From Sporosarcina sp. ACRSL (GTDB lineage Bacteria; Bacillota; Bacilli; Bacillales_A; Planococcaceae), in the NCBI RefSeq assembly GCF_022346605.1, contig NZ_JAKRNT010000006.1:1-64000 (forward strand): DNA of 64,000 nucleotides, written 5' to 3'. Both the position numbers and the translations under genes were made by a program. The notes beneath the pieces are model-generated. The model did not search any database. It saw only the letters and a list, made by a program, of their open reading frames with translations, and was not told the DNA's origin. This document shows positions 8,891 to 18,328 of this stretch, one piece after another. Numbering within the stretch: the stretch's first letter is position 1; each line of letters starts with the position of its first letter.

Positions 8891-8892
8891 TA

Positions 8893-10587
8893 TCATACTT
8901 GCTCCTTCAACATTTCTTCAATTCGTTTCATCGCACCCGGCTCAAAAGCTTCCACAGCGGTCGCAGCTTCTTCGAGCGCTTTTGCATAGCGGAATTGCCT
9001 GAATGATTCCTCAGCATTGAGTAATCGTTCATGCATTTCCGGATTGGATGCGCGATAGCGATTTCCGTACTGGATGATCCGCTCGATGAGCATGACGTTT
9101 TCAAGAAGCTCATCGACTCTTTCATTCACGTCGAACACTACAGATTCCGCATTTGCCAAATAACTTTCCGCAACCGATATATTCAATGGAACTTCCTGCA
9201 AGCTTTGGCTTACGAGGAAAAGCTGTTCTTCTGCTTCTTCAAGCCGTGCATCCATCTCGTCCGGAATACCAGGAATATTCCCCCGGTGAAGCTTCCGATC
9301 TGCATTTTGCAGTTCTCGGGTGAGATCATTTAATTTATTTCTGACATTGTTTTCATCGATTCGAAGGTTTTTCATCCGATTGGCGAGACGCTCTTGTTCC
9401 TCTCCAATTTCCTCAAGCTCTTCTGCAATCCCTTTAAGTTCATTTTGCAAATAGGAATAGGCGGATTCTTCTTCCCCCATCATAATTTTTAGGGTGTCAT
9501 GCCGACCTTGAAGAGTTTCCAATCTTTTTAAGCAGGATTGAGGCAATTTCGCTTCCTTTTCATCAAGACGATAGCTTTGTTGGACATATACCGCTTCATC
9601 AGAAGTTTCTCTCGTCAATTGAATGATCTCCGCTAGCGATTCTTCAACGTCCGTGAAATGGTAATCCACGTAATGCTTGGCATTCACTTCATTTTCCAAC
9701 GAATCGTAAAACGTATCGATCCGGTCATTCATATCCATGACGTTTTGCCTCACTTCATCGATATCAAGTTCGGCCAACTTCGTTAACTGTTCCGCAATTG
9801 CTTCTTCGATTTCTTTCAACTGTTTCGGTAAATCAAGATGGCCTAAATAATAGGATTGATCTTCCATTTCCTTTATACCGTTTCGCAATTCTCGAATGGA
9901 AGCCGGCATCTTGTTTTGAAGCTCCGTAAGCAATGTAGGGATTTCATGAATAAGCGATGACAGCCTCTCCCCTTTTGAAGTCATAGTAATGACAATTTCA
10001 CGAGCGAGCAGGTAATTTCCATTCGCAGTTAATTCATCATATTCTTCAAATTTTGGAGTGAAGGATTCCAACTCCTTCTCCAAAGGACCGACAGCCAATC
10101 CGAACGAGTGCTGATGAGCCAGAATCGTCTTTCGGGCTAACCGATATTGTTCACGAAGATTTTCGATTTCAATACGGTTCTTCTCTTCACTCCCGATCAA
10201 TTCATTCAGCTCAGCCAATATGTCATTTTTCCTTTTTTCGCTTTGACGAATTTTTTCTTGGATTTCTTTTTCGATCGCTGTCGCCTTTTTGAAACGGAAC
10301 CGATCAATCATGTCTTCTGCATCGAATAGCAATGAATCGATTTTCGGCATATGTACATCAACGACTTCGGTCCACTCATTTCGCCATCGTTCGAATTTCT
10401 CCTCTGTTTCACCTGTCATATTCAATTGTTTTACTTTCATCATCTCTTCAAAAATCGGTTTGTTTTGGATTTGCATTTTTTCATGTTCCAGTTTATTGAT
10501 TTCGCTAATATGTTTACGCCTGAATAAAAAGGCGATCGTGATGAGCACAAGTAGAACAATAATTGGAATGATGAAATATTTCACCAT
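8893..10587 (-). CDS. ezrA: Septation ring formation regulator EzrA
   Basis: A 564-residue membrane protein that limits FtsZ-ring assembly to mid-cell and coordinates PBP1 during elongation and division. One N-terminal membrane segment (about residues 3-21) is followed by RRKH and then almost continuous charged coiled-coil (spectrin-like repeats) to the C-terminus. Length matches the family. It is divergent from the methionine sulfoxide reductase gene. No ORF disruption is seen. Confidence 0.95.
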   Translation of the reverse strand: MVKYFIIPIIVLLVLITIAFLFRRKHISEINKLEHEKMQIQNKPIFEEMMKVKQLNMTGETEEKFERWRNEWTEVVDVHMPKIDSLLFDAEDMIDRFRFKKATAIEKEIQEKIRQSEKRKNDILAELNELIGSEEKNRIEIENLREQYRLARKTILAHQHSFGLAVGPLEKELESFTPKFEEYDELTANGNYLLAREIVITMTSKGERLSSLIHEIPTLLTELQNKMPASIRELRNGIKEMEDQSYYLGHLDLPKQLKEIEEAIAEQLTKLAELDIDEVRQNVMDMNDRIDTFYDSLENEVNAKHYVDYHFTDVEESLAEIIQLTRETSDEAVYVQQSYRLDEKEAKLPQSCLKRLETLQGRHDTLKIMMGEEESAYSYLQNELKGIAEELEEIGEEQERLANRMKNLRIDENNVRNKLNDLTRELQNADRKLHRGNIPGIPDEMDARLEEAEEQLFLVSQSLQEVPLNISVAESYLANAESVVFDVNERVDELLENVMLIERIIQYGNRYRASNPEMHERLLNAEESFRQFRYAKALEEAATAVEAFEPGAMKRIEEMLKEQV

Positions 10588-10801
10588 TGTGATCCCCCTA
10601 TTCCGAAGTCACTGAAATGAAGTATTTTTAACGTCTAGTTAAAATAATATTATCTTATATAGTAACATGTTTAAAGCATTTTCGTTTGAATTTGGACGAA
10701 TTATAGGGAAAAAGGTGTTTTCGGGGCAAATTGGCGCGAAATTTGTAGAAAATCCGTTCAAAACGTATACTGAAGAAGAATACTTTCAGGGGGTGCTTTA
10801 T

Positions 10802-11284
10802 TTGTTCACTGCAACTACTTATTCGGATATCCCGAAAGATAAATATGATCAACTGGCAAAACAGCTTGATGCACTACTTACGGGCGAGAGCAATCGTTAT
10901 GCGAATTTAAGCAACGCATCAGCTTTGCTTAATCAATTTTTCGACCGTATTAACTGGGTCGGCTTTTATATGATGGATGGCGAAGACGAACTCGTACTTG
11001 GACCATTCCAAGGTTTACCGGCATGCATCCGTATTCCTCTCGGTAAAGGCGTTTGCGGAACTTCTGCACAACAAAATGAAACGATTCTCGTTCCGGATGT
11101 TAATCAGTTCCCAGGCCATATCGCTTGCGACGCCGCTTCCCGTTCTGAAATTGTCGTTCCATTACTGAAAGACGGCGAAGTGATCGGCGTTCTCGATATT
11201 GACAGTCCAGAGTATAATCGTTTCACTGAACATGATCAAGAAGGACTTGAGCAATTCGTGAAGGTGCTTGTCAAGCATATATAA
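10802..11284 (+). CDS. ytsP: Free methionine-(R)-sulfoxide reductase, GAF domain (YtsP)
   Basis: A 160-residue GAF-domain enzyme that reduces free Met-R-sulfoxide. The three conserved cysteines are present: C75 (GLPACIRI), C85 (GKGVCGTSA) and C109 (HIACDAASRSE). I chose the TTG at 10802 because AGGGGGTG lies just upstream and the resulting protein has the family length; the frame also opens at an ATG at 10667, but that adds 45 residues without homology. The gene is divergent from ezrA, as in B. subtilis. Confidence 0.9.
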   Translation: MFTATTYSDIPKDKYDQLAKQLDALLTGESNRYANLSNASALLNQFFDRINWVGFYMMDGEDELVLGPFQGLPACIRIPLGKGVCGTSAQQNETILVPDVNQFPGHIACDAASRSEIVVPLLKDGEVIGVLDIDSPEYNRFTEHDQEGLEQFVKVLVKHI

Positions 11285-11308
11285 AACTTGGGGCTGAGCA
11301 AAAAATAC

Positions 11309-11429
11309 GAAAATCGCCAGAACGGCTCCCTTTCCGCGGGCGTCGCCTCAGCCTCCTCGTCGCTGCGCTCCTGCGGTGTCTTCGGTCAACGCTGTTCCCG
11401 CAGGAGTGTCGCCTTTTCTGGCGATTTTC
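11309..11429 (-). repeat. GC-rich intergenic palindromic repeat, copy 1
   Basis: A 121-base element bounded by a perfect 14-base terminal inverted repeat (GAAAATCGCCAGAA / TTCTGGCGATTTTC). Its interior, read on the minus strand, contains ACTCCTGCGGGA, CCGCAGGAGCG, ACGAGGAGGCT and GCGGAAAG, which line up in the same order with the element at 13797-13925 on the plus strand. Similar GC-rich elements recur in Bacillales intergenic regions from memory; I cannot search. Confidence 0.8.
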
Positions 11430-11477
11430 TAGTTTTCCTTGTGAAATATGATGAAAAAAGGTGTTAAAAACATAAAT

Positions 11478-12632
11478 TTAATTATTATTCAAACCACCTA
11501 ACTTAGGAATTATCAAAATATATAAAAGCATGAAAACACTAAACATAGCAAATGTGAACCAAACCATTGAATGGAAATAATTATAAAATAACCACCCGCC
11601 AAGTAAACTCCCTACCGGCCTTCCTAGTCCATCTGATAATTTACTAATACCATAGTAAAGTCCCATTTTTCCTGAGTTATTAGAGTAGTTCGCGATGGCT
11701 GTTTCGATTATAGGTAATATGAAAACCCCACCGATTGTAAACAAGAGAATAGATACGAATAATACAATAAAATAATTCCATAAAGATAAAGTTAGAAACG
11801 ATAGTAAGATCAGTGTAATACCAATGATCATAAAGATTTTTGGTTTGTTATACTTACTTATTAGCATTCCTACAGGGTATTGTAAAACCAAACCTGTTAT
11901 CCCGTTAACTAGGAACAATGTTTGGATTTGATTTGTAAATTGTTTGGCGTATTCCGGCATTGTTACAAAAATTTGTGCAAATACAATATAGAACATTAGC
12001 ATAAAAACTATAAGTTGCATGAATCCTTTATTTTGAACCACTTCGATAATGTCTTTAGAATTCGGCTTTTTATTCATTGATTTATTATTAGTAGGATCCA
12101 CAAATATTAATAACAATATTGCTCCTAACAAATATAGAATTCCTGCAGCTATAAAAATAATATTGAAGTGCCCTGTCCATATTACTATGCTAGCAATAAT
12201 AGGACCTAATAGTAAACCGGCATTTGTAGCGCTAGCTCTCAAAGAGGAAACCTTAGCTCTAGCTCCGAGTTTTGCACTTTTCATCATCAGAGATTGTAAA
12301 GAAGGACCTGCAAATCCTCCGCCCAGTCCGGCTAAGGAAGAGAAAAGTAGTAATGTTATGTACTCCGAAACGCTTCCTATCCCTATAAATCCTACTCCCC
12401 TAATCATTTCTCCTATAATTGATATTTTTTTATATCCATAATAATCTCCGAGAGGACCTAGAAAAACTGGTGTTGCTTGTTGAGCAAAAATATAAATAGC
12501 TGTTAAAGCGCTAGCTTGAGCAAGTGTAATACTATGAATATCAGTAATTAGCGGAAATAGAGGCATTGCTGTATATCCACCAGTAGAAAATATAAGTATT
12601 AAAATTGAAAGAATATAAGTTTGCTTCGTCAT
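11478..12632 (-). CDS. MFS transporter, probable efflux pump
   Basis: A 384-residue major facilitator protein with about twelve hydrophobic segments and the motif-A-like loop GPLGDYYGYKKISIIGE between segments 2 and 3. Substrate cannot be read. It is divergent from a LysR regulator with 105 bases between them, the classic layout of a regulator-controlled efflux gene. The DNA is clearly more AT-rich than its neighbours (many AAT, ATA and TTA codons), and the pair interrupts the conserved ytsP-rpsD order between two inverted repeat copies, which suggests acquisition. Confidence 0.85.
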   Translation of the reverse strand: MTKQTYILSILILIFSTGGYTAMPLFPLITDIHSITLAQASALTAIYIFAQQATPVFLGPLGDYYGYKKISIIGEMIRGVGFIGIGSVSEYITLLLFSSLAGLGGGFAGPSLQSLMMKSAKLGARAKVSSLRASATNAGLLLGPIIASIVIWTGHFNIIFIAAGILYLLGAILLLIFVDPTNNKSMNKKPNSKDIIEVVQNKGFMQLIVFMLMFYIVFAQIFVTMPEYAKQFTNQIQTLFLVNGITGLVLQYPVGMLISKYNKPKIFMIIGITLILLSFLTLSLWNYFIVLFVSILLFTIGGVFILPIIETAIANYSNNSGKMGLYYGISKLSDGLGRPVGSLLGGWLFYNYFHSMVWFTFAMFSVFMLLYILIIPKLGGLNNN

Positions 12633-12676
12633 TTGATCCCTCCTATAATTTATAGTAAAAGAATCAAAATGATTAT

Positions 12677-12719
12677 AAAAACGAATTATTTTAATGGTAT
12701 TAATGAAAAAAACGAATTA
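12677..12719. promoter_or_regulatory. Candidate LysR operator: direct repeats
   Basis: Two exact copies of AAAACGAATTA (12677-12687 and 12709-12719) lie 32 bases apart, about three helical turns, between the divergent MFS and LysR genes. That is a plausible site for the regulator; the assignment is inference. Confidence 0.4.
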
Positions 12720-12737
12720 ATAGTAAGGAGGAAGTAA

Positions 12738-13604
12738 GTGGATATTGAACAATTGAAAACCTTTGTATCATTAGCTAAAAGTAGAAATTTCACTCGCACT
12801 TCGGAAGAAATGAATGTTGTTCAATCAACAATTACTGCAAGAATAAAATTACTTGAAGAAGAAGTTGGAGAAAAACTCTTTATAAGAAAAACTCGTCATG
12901 TAGAAATCACTGACGAGGGGAAGACATTTTTAGTTTATGTTCAACAAGCATTAGAAGTCTTGAGTGAGGGAATTAAAACAACGATGATTCAATCAAAATT
13001 TGATACTAGTCTAGTAGTAGGCGGCATGAATTCTCTTTGGGATATTCAAATTTTTGATCAAATACACCAATACCAATCTAATAATCCAAAAACAGCGTTA
13101 CGATTAATAACTGGCCATTCTGAAGATGTTATTGAGAAGATTCGCTATGGGTTAATAGATGTGGGCTTTGTTTATAATGCGCCCCAATCTCCTCAGTTCA
13201 ATGTCTACACTGTTAGAACAGAAGCGATACATTTGGTAGGCGCGTCGCATATTGTAAATGAAATAAAATCGCTTCAATTAAATCATTTAAAAGAATTGCC
13301 TTTTATTCATTATAATTGGGGAACTGAATTCTCAAATTGGTTCGAGCAAGAGATTGGAAAACATGAAACAATGCGGTATAGAGTTGATCATTCAGGTGTG
13401 GCATTACGGCTTCTACTTAAAGGTGAAGGAATTGGATTTATGTTAGAGAGTATTATTAAAAACGATGAAGAGAATGGTTTACTTGCTCGCATTCCATTTA
13501 TTACAAAGACAAAAATTCCAACTCAAAATGTTTATATGGTATTTGATAAATATAAAAAAGAGAAAGTCACCCCGTTTATACAATACATGTTAGATAACAA
13601 GTAA
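12738..13604 (+). CDS. LysR-family transcriptional regulator
   Basis: A 288-residue regulator: N-terminal winged helix-turn-helix (MDIEQLKTFVSLAKSRNFTR to about residue 60, with VVQSTITARIKLLEEEVG as recognition region) and a substrate-binding domain after residue 90. The start is GTG with an AAGGAGG site seven bases upstream. Being divergent from the MFS gene it probably controls that transporter. Codon use is AT-rich like the transporter. The effector is unknown. Confidence 0.9.
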   Translation: MDIEQLKTFVSLAKSRNFTRTSEEMNVVQSTITARIKLLEEEVGEKLFIRKTRHVEITDEGKTFLVYVQQALEVLSEGIKTTMIQSKFDTSLVVGGMNSLWDIQIFDQIHQYQSNNPKTALRLITGHSEDVIEKIRYGLIDVGFVYNAPQSPQFNVYTVRTEAIHLVGASHIVNEIKSLQLNHLKELPFIHYNWGTEFSNWFEQEIGKHETMRYRVDHSGVALRLLLKGEGIGFMLESIIKNDEENGLLARIPFITKTKIPTQNVYMVFDKYKKEKVTPFIQYMLDNK

Positions 13605-13796
13605 TTTTAATTTAAATACAATTCATTTGTTAGTTCAATTTCTCCAAGTTCTTCTACAACTACATCAAAAAAAATTTCGTTCACTTTATTTTTCACTTAA
13701 ACCATATTGAAAAACACTCCCAAGTATAAAGTTCTATACTCTATAATGGGATTTAGTCACTTCATTTTTACTTAATTGGACTACTTGCAACTATAA
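13605..13796. other. AT-rich intergenic stretch
   Basis: Between the LysR gene and repeat copy 2. No ORF with a ribosome site is seen. A small hairpin AGTATA / TATACT occurs near 13720-13740. Nothing else can be supported. Confidence 0.3.
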
Positions 13797-13925
13797 GTTG
13801 CTTGGAGTGGAAGGCGCAGACTCCTGGGGGATTAGCGGGACAGGTGAGACCCCGCAGGAAGCGGAGCGGACGAGGAGGCTCACCGCCCGCCCCCCGGAAA
13901 GCGTGCGCCTGGAACGGAAAGCAAC
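13797..13925 (+). repeat. GC-rich intergenic palindromic repeat, copy 2
   Basis: A 129-base element with imperfect 21-base terminal inverted repeats (GTTGC...GGCGC / GCGCC...GCAAC). The interior contains GGTGAGACCCCGCAGGA, ACGAGGAGGCTCACC and GCGGAAAG-like blocks. It is the same family as the element at 11309-11429 but in the opposite orientation. The two open frames of about 62-66 codons across it have no ribosome site and are not genes. Confidence 0.8.
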
Positions 13926-13956
13926 GGTTGGTAAGCCTGCATCATTCATTTCAAGT

Positions 13957-14010
13957 AAAAAGGCTATCACAGAAAGTCAGTTTTTGCTGATTTTCTAGAT
14001 AGCCTCATTT
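13957..14010. terminator. Bidirectional terminator after the methionine gamma-lyase gene
   Basis: A long stem built on GGCTATC / GATAGCC with inner AGAAAGTCAG / CTGATTTTCT pairing and T-runs on both sides. Confidence 0.75.
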
Positions 14011-14011
14011 T

Positions 14012-15223
14012 TTATTCATGTGTCGATTGGTTTTGCCCTAATGCAATGAAGGCAGAATCCAAGTCGGCGATGAGATCGTCCGGGTGTTCGAGTCCGACGG
14101 ATAGACGAAGAAGTGAATCGGTTATGCCCATCTGCAAACGGTCTGCTTCCGGCACACCTGAATGCGTCATCGTTGCCGGATGCTGGATGAGCGTCTCTGC
14201 ATCACCGAGACTGACGGCAATTTTAATTAGAGAAAGGCTATCGATAAAGGACTGTGCGTTTTTCTTTCCGCCTTTCACTGTAAATGAAATGAGCCCGCCA
14301 CCTGCTCTCATTTGTCGCTGCGCTATTGTAAACTGAGGATTGCTTTGATCGAACGGATAGTAAATGTTTTCGACAAGTGGTTGGCTTTTTAAATAGGCAA
14401 GGATTTTTTCGGCATTTGCCGTATGCCTTTCCATGCGTACAGGCAACGTTTTCAACCCACGGATGAGCAACCATGCATCGAATGGGGACATGATTCCTCC
14501 GTAATCTTTTTGAACAGTCATTTTAAGCTTCTGCATTTCACCGGCATCTTTTCCAACGAGCAATCCCGCGATGACATCGCCATGTCCATTAATATATTTC
14601 GTCGCGCTATGCAAGACAAAATCAGCACCGTAATCAATCGGGTTTTGTAAATAAGGAGACGTGAATGTGTTATCAACGACGACTACCAATCCGTGTTTTT
14701 TGGCTACTTTGCAGACCATCTCCAAGTCAACTAATTCCATCGTCGGATTGATCGGTGTTTCCACGTAAATGCATACTGTTTCCGGAGTGATCGCTTTTTC
14801 AATGTCTTCCTCACGATTCATCGTAATCAAGCTATGTGTAATATTATATTTCTCTTGCATGATTCTGAGTAAGCCGAACGTACATCCATAAATACCTCTT
14901 GAGCAGATAATATGATCCCCTGCCTTTGTCAAATGGACAAGGATGGAGCTTACTGCGGCCATTCCTGAACCGAAAGCAAGAGCGCTCGCACCGTTTTCAA
15001 GCGAGGCCATTCTTTCTTCAAGTGCACGTACCGTCGGATTGCCTAACCTTGAATAAATGTTGCCGGCTTCTTCACCGGAAAAACGTCTTTCCCCTTGAAC
15101 TGCATTTTCAAAAGAAAAGGTCGAAGTCTGATAGAGTGGGACCGCCAAACTGCCATGATGCTTTGCGTCGTCATAGCCTTCATGGATTACGAGGGTGTCT
15201 TTGTGGAGTGTTGGTTTATTCAT
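14012..15223 (-). CDS. Cys/Met metabolism PLP enzyme, methionine gamma-lyase-like
   Basis: A 403-residue gamma-family PLP enzyme. The Schiff-base lysine is K209 in HSATKYINGHGDV; phosphate-binding SGMAAVSS and NIYSRLGNPT are intact. The residue matching the mechanistic cysteine of methionine gamma-lyases is present (C114, YGCTFGLL), which favours MGL over cystathionine synthase or lyase, but the three activities overlap. I chose ATG 15223 because AAGGGCGGA is best spaced for it; two other ATG/TTG codons lie just upstream. No S-box or T-box is visible upstream. It is monocistronic. Confidence 0.85.
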   Translation of the reverse strand: MNKPTLHKDTLVIHEGYDDAKHHGSLAVPLYQTSTFSFENAVQGERRFSGEEAGNIYSRLGNPTVRALEERMASLENGASALAFGSGMAAVSSILVHLTKAGDHIICSRGIYGCTFGLLRIMQEKYNITHSLITMNREEDIEKAITPETVCIYVETPINPTMELVDLEMVCKVAKKHGLVVVVDNTFTSPYLQNPIDYGADFVLHSATKYINGHGDVIAGLLVGKDAGEMQKLKMTVQKDYGGIMSPFDAWLLIRGLKTLPVRMERHTANAEKILAYLKSQPLVENIYYPFDQSNPQFTIAQRQMRAGGGLISFTVKGGKKNAQSFIDSLSLIKIAVSLGDAETLIQHPATMTHSGVPEADRLQMGITDSLLRLSVGLEHPDDLIADLDSAFIALGQNQSTHE

Positions 15224-15313
15224 TTCCATTCCGCCCTTCAGTTTTGTAAGCACTTACATTTCCTATTATTATATTACCCTCTTTCTAGCAAAAGAAAAAG
15301 AGCAACTTCAGCG

Positions 15314-17176
15314 TCATTTTATCGCCGAAGCCGCTCCATGCAGAACGAATCGATTCTTCCCATAATTTTTCGCATGATATAAAGCCCGATCCGTAGCTTG
15401 GAAAAGTTCTTTATACGATTTACCGTCATCCGGAGACCAGGCGCTCAAGCCGATGGATACGGTTACATGAGGATCAGTTGCTTCTGGTACACCCTCTACA
15501 AGTTGTCGGGCGAGATCGATACCATCTTCGATTGTTGCCGATGGAACAAAGATTGCAATTTCCTCGCCTCCCCATCGACTTGCTATTCCCCATCCCTCTA
15601 CTATGGACATGATAAATGAAGAGATTTGCTGCAATACCGTATCACCGGTCGTATGTCCGTAAGAGTCATTCACCAATTTAAAATCATCTACATCCATTAA
15701 AAGGAAGACGCCTGATTCTTCATTTTCCATCGTAGAGTTGACGACATCGTCCAAATACGAACGGGTGAATAATTTAGTTAAATGATCTTTATCGACAAGC
15801 TCCTGCAATTGATCGCGCAGCATGATGTTCGAAATGGCTAACGAGGAATGACCAATGAGCGAACGCATCAATTTAAAACTATCGAACGAGAAAAAGTACT
15901 CTTCCCGATGTACAAGAATAACGAAGCCGATCATTTCACCGCCATTGTTAATCGGTATGGAGACAAGCGATTTGAATCTTTCGGTTTCATCCGTGCATGA
16001 CTTAGAGTTCGCATCAAAAATCGCATCTTCTCCGTTACGCAGACGGGCAGAAGCTGTTTGTATATACTTCTCACCTTCACCAGTTGTGAAGAAACTAGTA
16101 CTCGATGGCGAAACGGAATAGCCAGATTCATCATCTAAAAAAACAAATGCCATCTCATTCGGCCGGAATGCGTTTAGAAATTGTTTTTTGAGAAAACCAA
16201 TCATTTCGTCAAGATCCAAATTACTATTTAATTTCCTTGACGCCTCATTCACTAAACGCAAATCGTCTACAAGCCGGTGCGATTGGTCGTAGAGGCTGGC
16301 ATTTTCAAGAGCACTGCCGGCAGCATTCGCGATTGACCTTATAAAGCTTTTCTCGGTTATTGTGAATTCCGTATTTTTCGGTGCGGTCATTTGCAATACA
16401 CCGTAAATCCCTTGCCTTCCACGGATAGGCGCATTCATCAAACAACTAGAAATATCGGAAGCATTCTCGATTGTCAAATCCCCCGATAGAAAGGCATCGA
16501 TGGCGGAAGCCCTTTCATTTGCATAGTCAAACAAACGGTACTCTTTTGTTTTCCCTTTTTGCTCATTGGAAAGGAGGAGATCAACATGAAAATTCGGAAA
16601 CGATCCGGATACTGCGTCAATTAGTCCTTCAAGGATGACATCGATTTCCATTGTAGAGTTGAAAAGCTCGGCAACTTCGAATAGGTGGCGGTAGGTTCTC
16701 TCTTTTTCAGATAGCTGGTACATTTGCACGACTTGGCCAATATATATGCCGAACACTTTTTTCAAATCTTTTAAATGTGAAGAGAGGGCAAATGCATGCC
16801 ATTTCTCACTCGCCTTAAATAAAAGCGCAGCGAGGGGTGCAAGCTGGACATCCCTGATGATGAGCGAGTCATCCGCAAATTCATATTCCCGATCAGCAAC
16901 ATGTGATATGAATGACACATTGAAAATCGGATGATCTTTCGTATACGTTTCCCGTTCGGATCCACTATCTTTCTGAGCAGTGCCGTTTTTGAATAACGGT
17001 ACGAAACGGTTATTGTCATACAGCAGTATTTCAGCTTCCCCAATTTCGAAATGCTCCATGAATACCTCTTTGAATGCCGTAAGCATATCTTCCAAAGAGG
17101 AATCCTCGTTCAGATTAGATAATAAATCGAAAACTGAACATTTCACTTCATATAATATCTTTTCATGGTCGGTCAT
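15314..17176 (-). CDS. GAF-GGDEF diguanylate cyclase-like protein
   Basis: A 620-residue soluble signalling protein: an N-terminal region of about 170 residues without a clear domain, two GAF-like sensory modules (roughly 175-300 and 320-450), and a C-terminal GGDEF domain starting near VDKDHLTKLFTRSYLDDVV. The active site reads RWGGEEIAIF (around residue 535), a functional GG(D/E)EF variant, so c-di-GMP synthesis is likely. No membrane segment, EAL or HD-GYP domain and no obvious c-di-GMP effector lie nearby. It is transcribed alone, away from rpsD. Confidence 0.85.
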   Translation of the reverse strand: MTDHEKILYEVKCSVFDLLSNLNEDSSLEDMLTAFKEVFMEHFEIGEAEILLYDNNRFVPLFKNGTAQKDSGSERETYTKDHPIFNVSFISHVADREYEFADDSLIIRDVQLAPLAALLFKASEKWHAFALSSHLKDLKKVFGIYIGQVVQMYQLSEKERTYRHLFEVAELFNSTMEIDVILEGLIDAVSGSFPNFHVDLLLSNEQKGKTKEYRLFDYANERASAIDAFLSGDLTIENASDISSCLMNAPIRGRQGIYGVLQMTAPKNTEFTITEKSFIRSIANAAGSALENASLYDQSHRLVDDLRLVNEASRKLNSNLDLDEMIGFLKKQFLNAFRPNEMAFVFLDDESGYSVSPSSTSFFTTGEGEKYIQTASARLRNGEDAIFDANSKSCTDETERFKSLVSIPINNGGEMIGFVILVHREEYFFSFDSFKLMRSLIGHSSLAISNIMLRDQLQELVDKDHLTKLFTRSYLDDVVNSTMENEESGVFLLMDVDDFKLVNDSYGHTTGDTVLQQISSFIMSIVEGWGIASRWGGEEIAIFVPSATIEDGIDLARQLVEGVPEATDPHVTVSIGLSAWSPDDGKSYKELFQATDRALYHAKNYGKNRFVLHGAASAIK

Positions 17177-17288
17177 TTGCCTTCACCCTCGTCATTTATA
17201 CCTAGTAACAATATTCTAATACATTAAACCTATTATTAATAGTTTTTCATTCGATTCTTCTCACAAGTTTCTTGTTAATGAAAAGAGC

Positions 17289-17317
17289 TTGACTCACATT
17301 CGAATAATTGTTATGAT
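17289..17317 (+). promoter_or_regulatory. Sigma-A promoter of rpsD
   Basis: TTGACT, 17-base spacer, TATGAT. Predicted transcription start near 17324, giving a leader of about 184 nt. Confidence 0.85.
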
Positions 17318-17323
17318 ATTCCT

Positions 17324-17507
17324 TGTGTAAAATAGTTGCAGCAGTTGTATGATCCCTGTTGTCCAGTCTATACCTTTCAGTAAGGTGCATCGTGTAACCT
17401 TGAGGCTGCTGAGGCGAGGATGCAAGATTATAGAATGGCACACGGATTGAATACATCTGGTTCTTATTTTACAACAAAATAAAACCAAAACAGAGGAGGA
17501 GTCTTTC
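17324..17507 (+). promoter_or_regulatory. Probable S4-binding autoregulatory leader of rpsD
   Basis: The 184-nt untranslated leader contains stem-forming blocks (for example CAGTCTATACC with GGTGCATCGTG, and GAGGCTGCTGAGGCGAGG) and no ORF. In Bacillus rpsD is repressed by its own product binding a structured leader; the position and length agree. A covariance-model match would settle it. Confidence 0.6.
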
Positions 17508-18110
17508 ATGGCTCGTTATACAGGTCCATCTTGGAAACTTTCCCGTCGTCTTGGCATTTCGCTAAGCGGAACTGGAAAAGAAATCGAAAAACGCCCTTAC
17601 GCACCAGGACAACACGGTCCTACTCAACGTAAAAAACTTTCCGAATACGGATTGCAATTACAAGAAAAACAAAAACTTCGTTTCATGTACGGTGTAAACG
17701 AACGTCAATTTAAAACTGTGTTCAACAAAGCTGGTAAAATGCCTGGTAAACACGGTGAGAACTTCATGATCCTTCTTGAAACTCGCCTTGACAACGTTGT
17801 ATACCGCATGGGTCTTGCACGTACTCGTCGTGCAGCTCGCCAACTCGTTAACCATGGTCATATCCTAGTTGACGGCAAACGCGTTGACATCCCATCTTAC
17901 AGCGTAAAACCTGGTCAAGAGATCTCTCTTCGTGAAAAATCTCAAAACTTGGATGTTGTAAACGAAGCGCTTGAAGTGAACAACTATGTTCCTGAATACG
18001 TTTCATTCAACCCAGACACAAAAGTAGGTACTTTCGTACGTCTCCCAGAGCGTAGCGAACTAGCTGCTGAAATTAACGAAGCTCTTATCGTTGAGTTCTA
18101 CTCTCGTTAA
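17508..18110 (+). CDS. rpsD: 30S ribosomal protein S4
   Basis: A 200-residue primary 16S rRNA-binding protein that nucleates 30S assembly. N-terminal [19 protein letters not shown] and the S4 RNA-binding domain (from [18 protein letters not shown] through [14 protein letters not shown]) are canonical. Codon use is strongly biased to abundant tRNAs, unlike the neighbours. The N-terminal cysteine pairs found in zinc-binding S4 are absent, so this is the zinc-free form. A GGAGGAG site precedes the ATG; a strong terminator follows. Confidence 0.98.
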   Translation: MARYTGPSWKLSRRLGISLSGTGKEIEKRPYAPGQHGPTQRKKLSEYGLQLQEKQKLRFMYGVNERQFKTVFNKAGKMPGKHGENFMILLETRLDNVVYRMGLARTRRAARQLVNHGHILVDGKRVDIPSYSVKPGQEISLREKSQNLDVVNEALEVNNYVPEYVSFNPDTKVGTFVRLPERSELAAEINEALIVEFYSR

Positions 18111-18124
18111 TCGCTTCCTTACGA

Positions 18125-18162
18125 AAACCCCGAGATTGCATTTGCAATTTCGGGGTTTTTTT
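18125..18162 (+). terminator. rpsD terminator
   Basis: AACCCCGAGATTGCA / TGCAATTTCGGGGTT stem followed by seven T residues. Confidence 0.9.
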
Positions 18163-18238
18163 CTAGTAGCTGTATGACAGAGTTCATGCTATTCGGTATT
18201 TATGATACAGATGCAATTCCGGAGTAAATAAATATTTC

Positions 18239-18284
18239 AAAGAACGATTGTCTGTTAAATAAAACAATCGTTCTTTTATTTTGT
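18239..18284 (+). terminator. Orphan terminator-like hairpin
   Basis: AAGAACGATTGT / ACAATCGTTCTT arms with a 12-base loop and TTTTATTTTG. No intact plus-strand gene directly precedes it; it may be left over from a lost gene. Confidence 0.5.
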
Positions 18285-18328
18285 CCTAAAAACCTCATTT
18301 GCTTATGATACGGTTCGCCGTAATTTAT
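18285..18328 (-). pseudogene. Short decayed coding remnant
   Basis: The minus strand reads INYGEPYHKQMRFLG after an in-frame stop. A related reading, [15 protein letters not shown], occurs on the same strand at 21987-22109 beyond the Ig-like gene. Both look like tails of one unknown gene family. There is no start codon or ribosome site. The rest of 18329-18709 shows no gene; the last 40 bases carry the ribosome site of the next gene. Confidence 0.3.

Noticed and set aside
13640..13670. Additional cassette palindrome (GTTAGTTCAA)
   Set aside because: Only one arm resembles the family; no left arm or characteristic loop is present, so chance is likely.
13798..13998. Two overlapping plus-strand open frames of 62-66 codons
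   Set aside because: They lie across the GC-rich palindromic repeat and a terminator, have no ribosome site, and their composition reflects the repeat.
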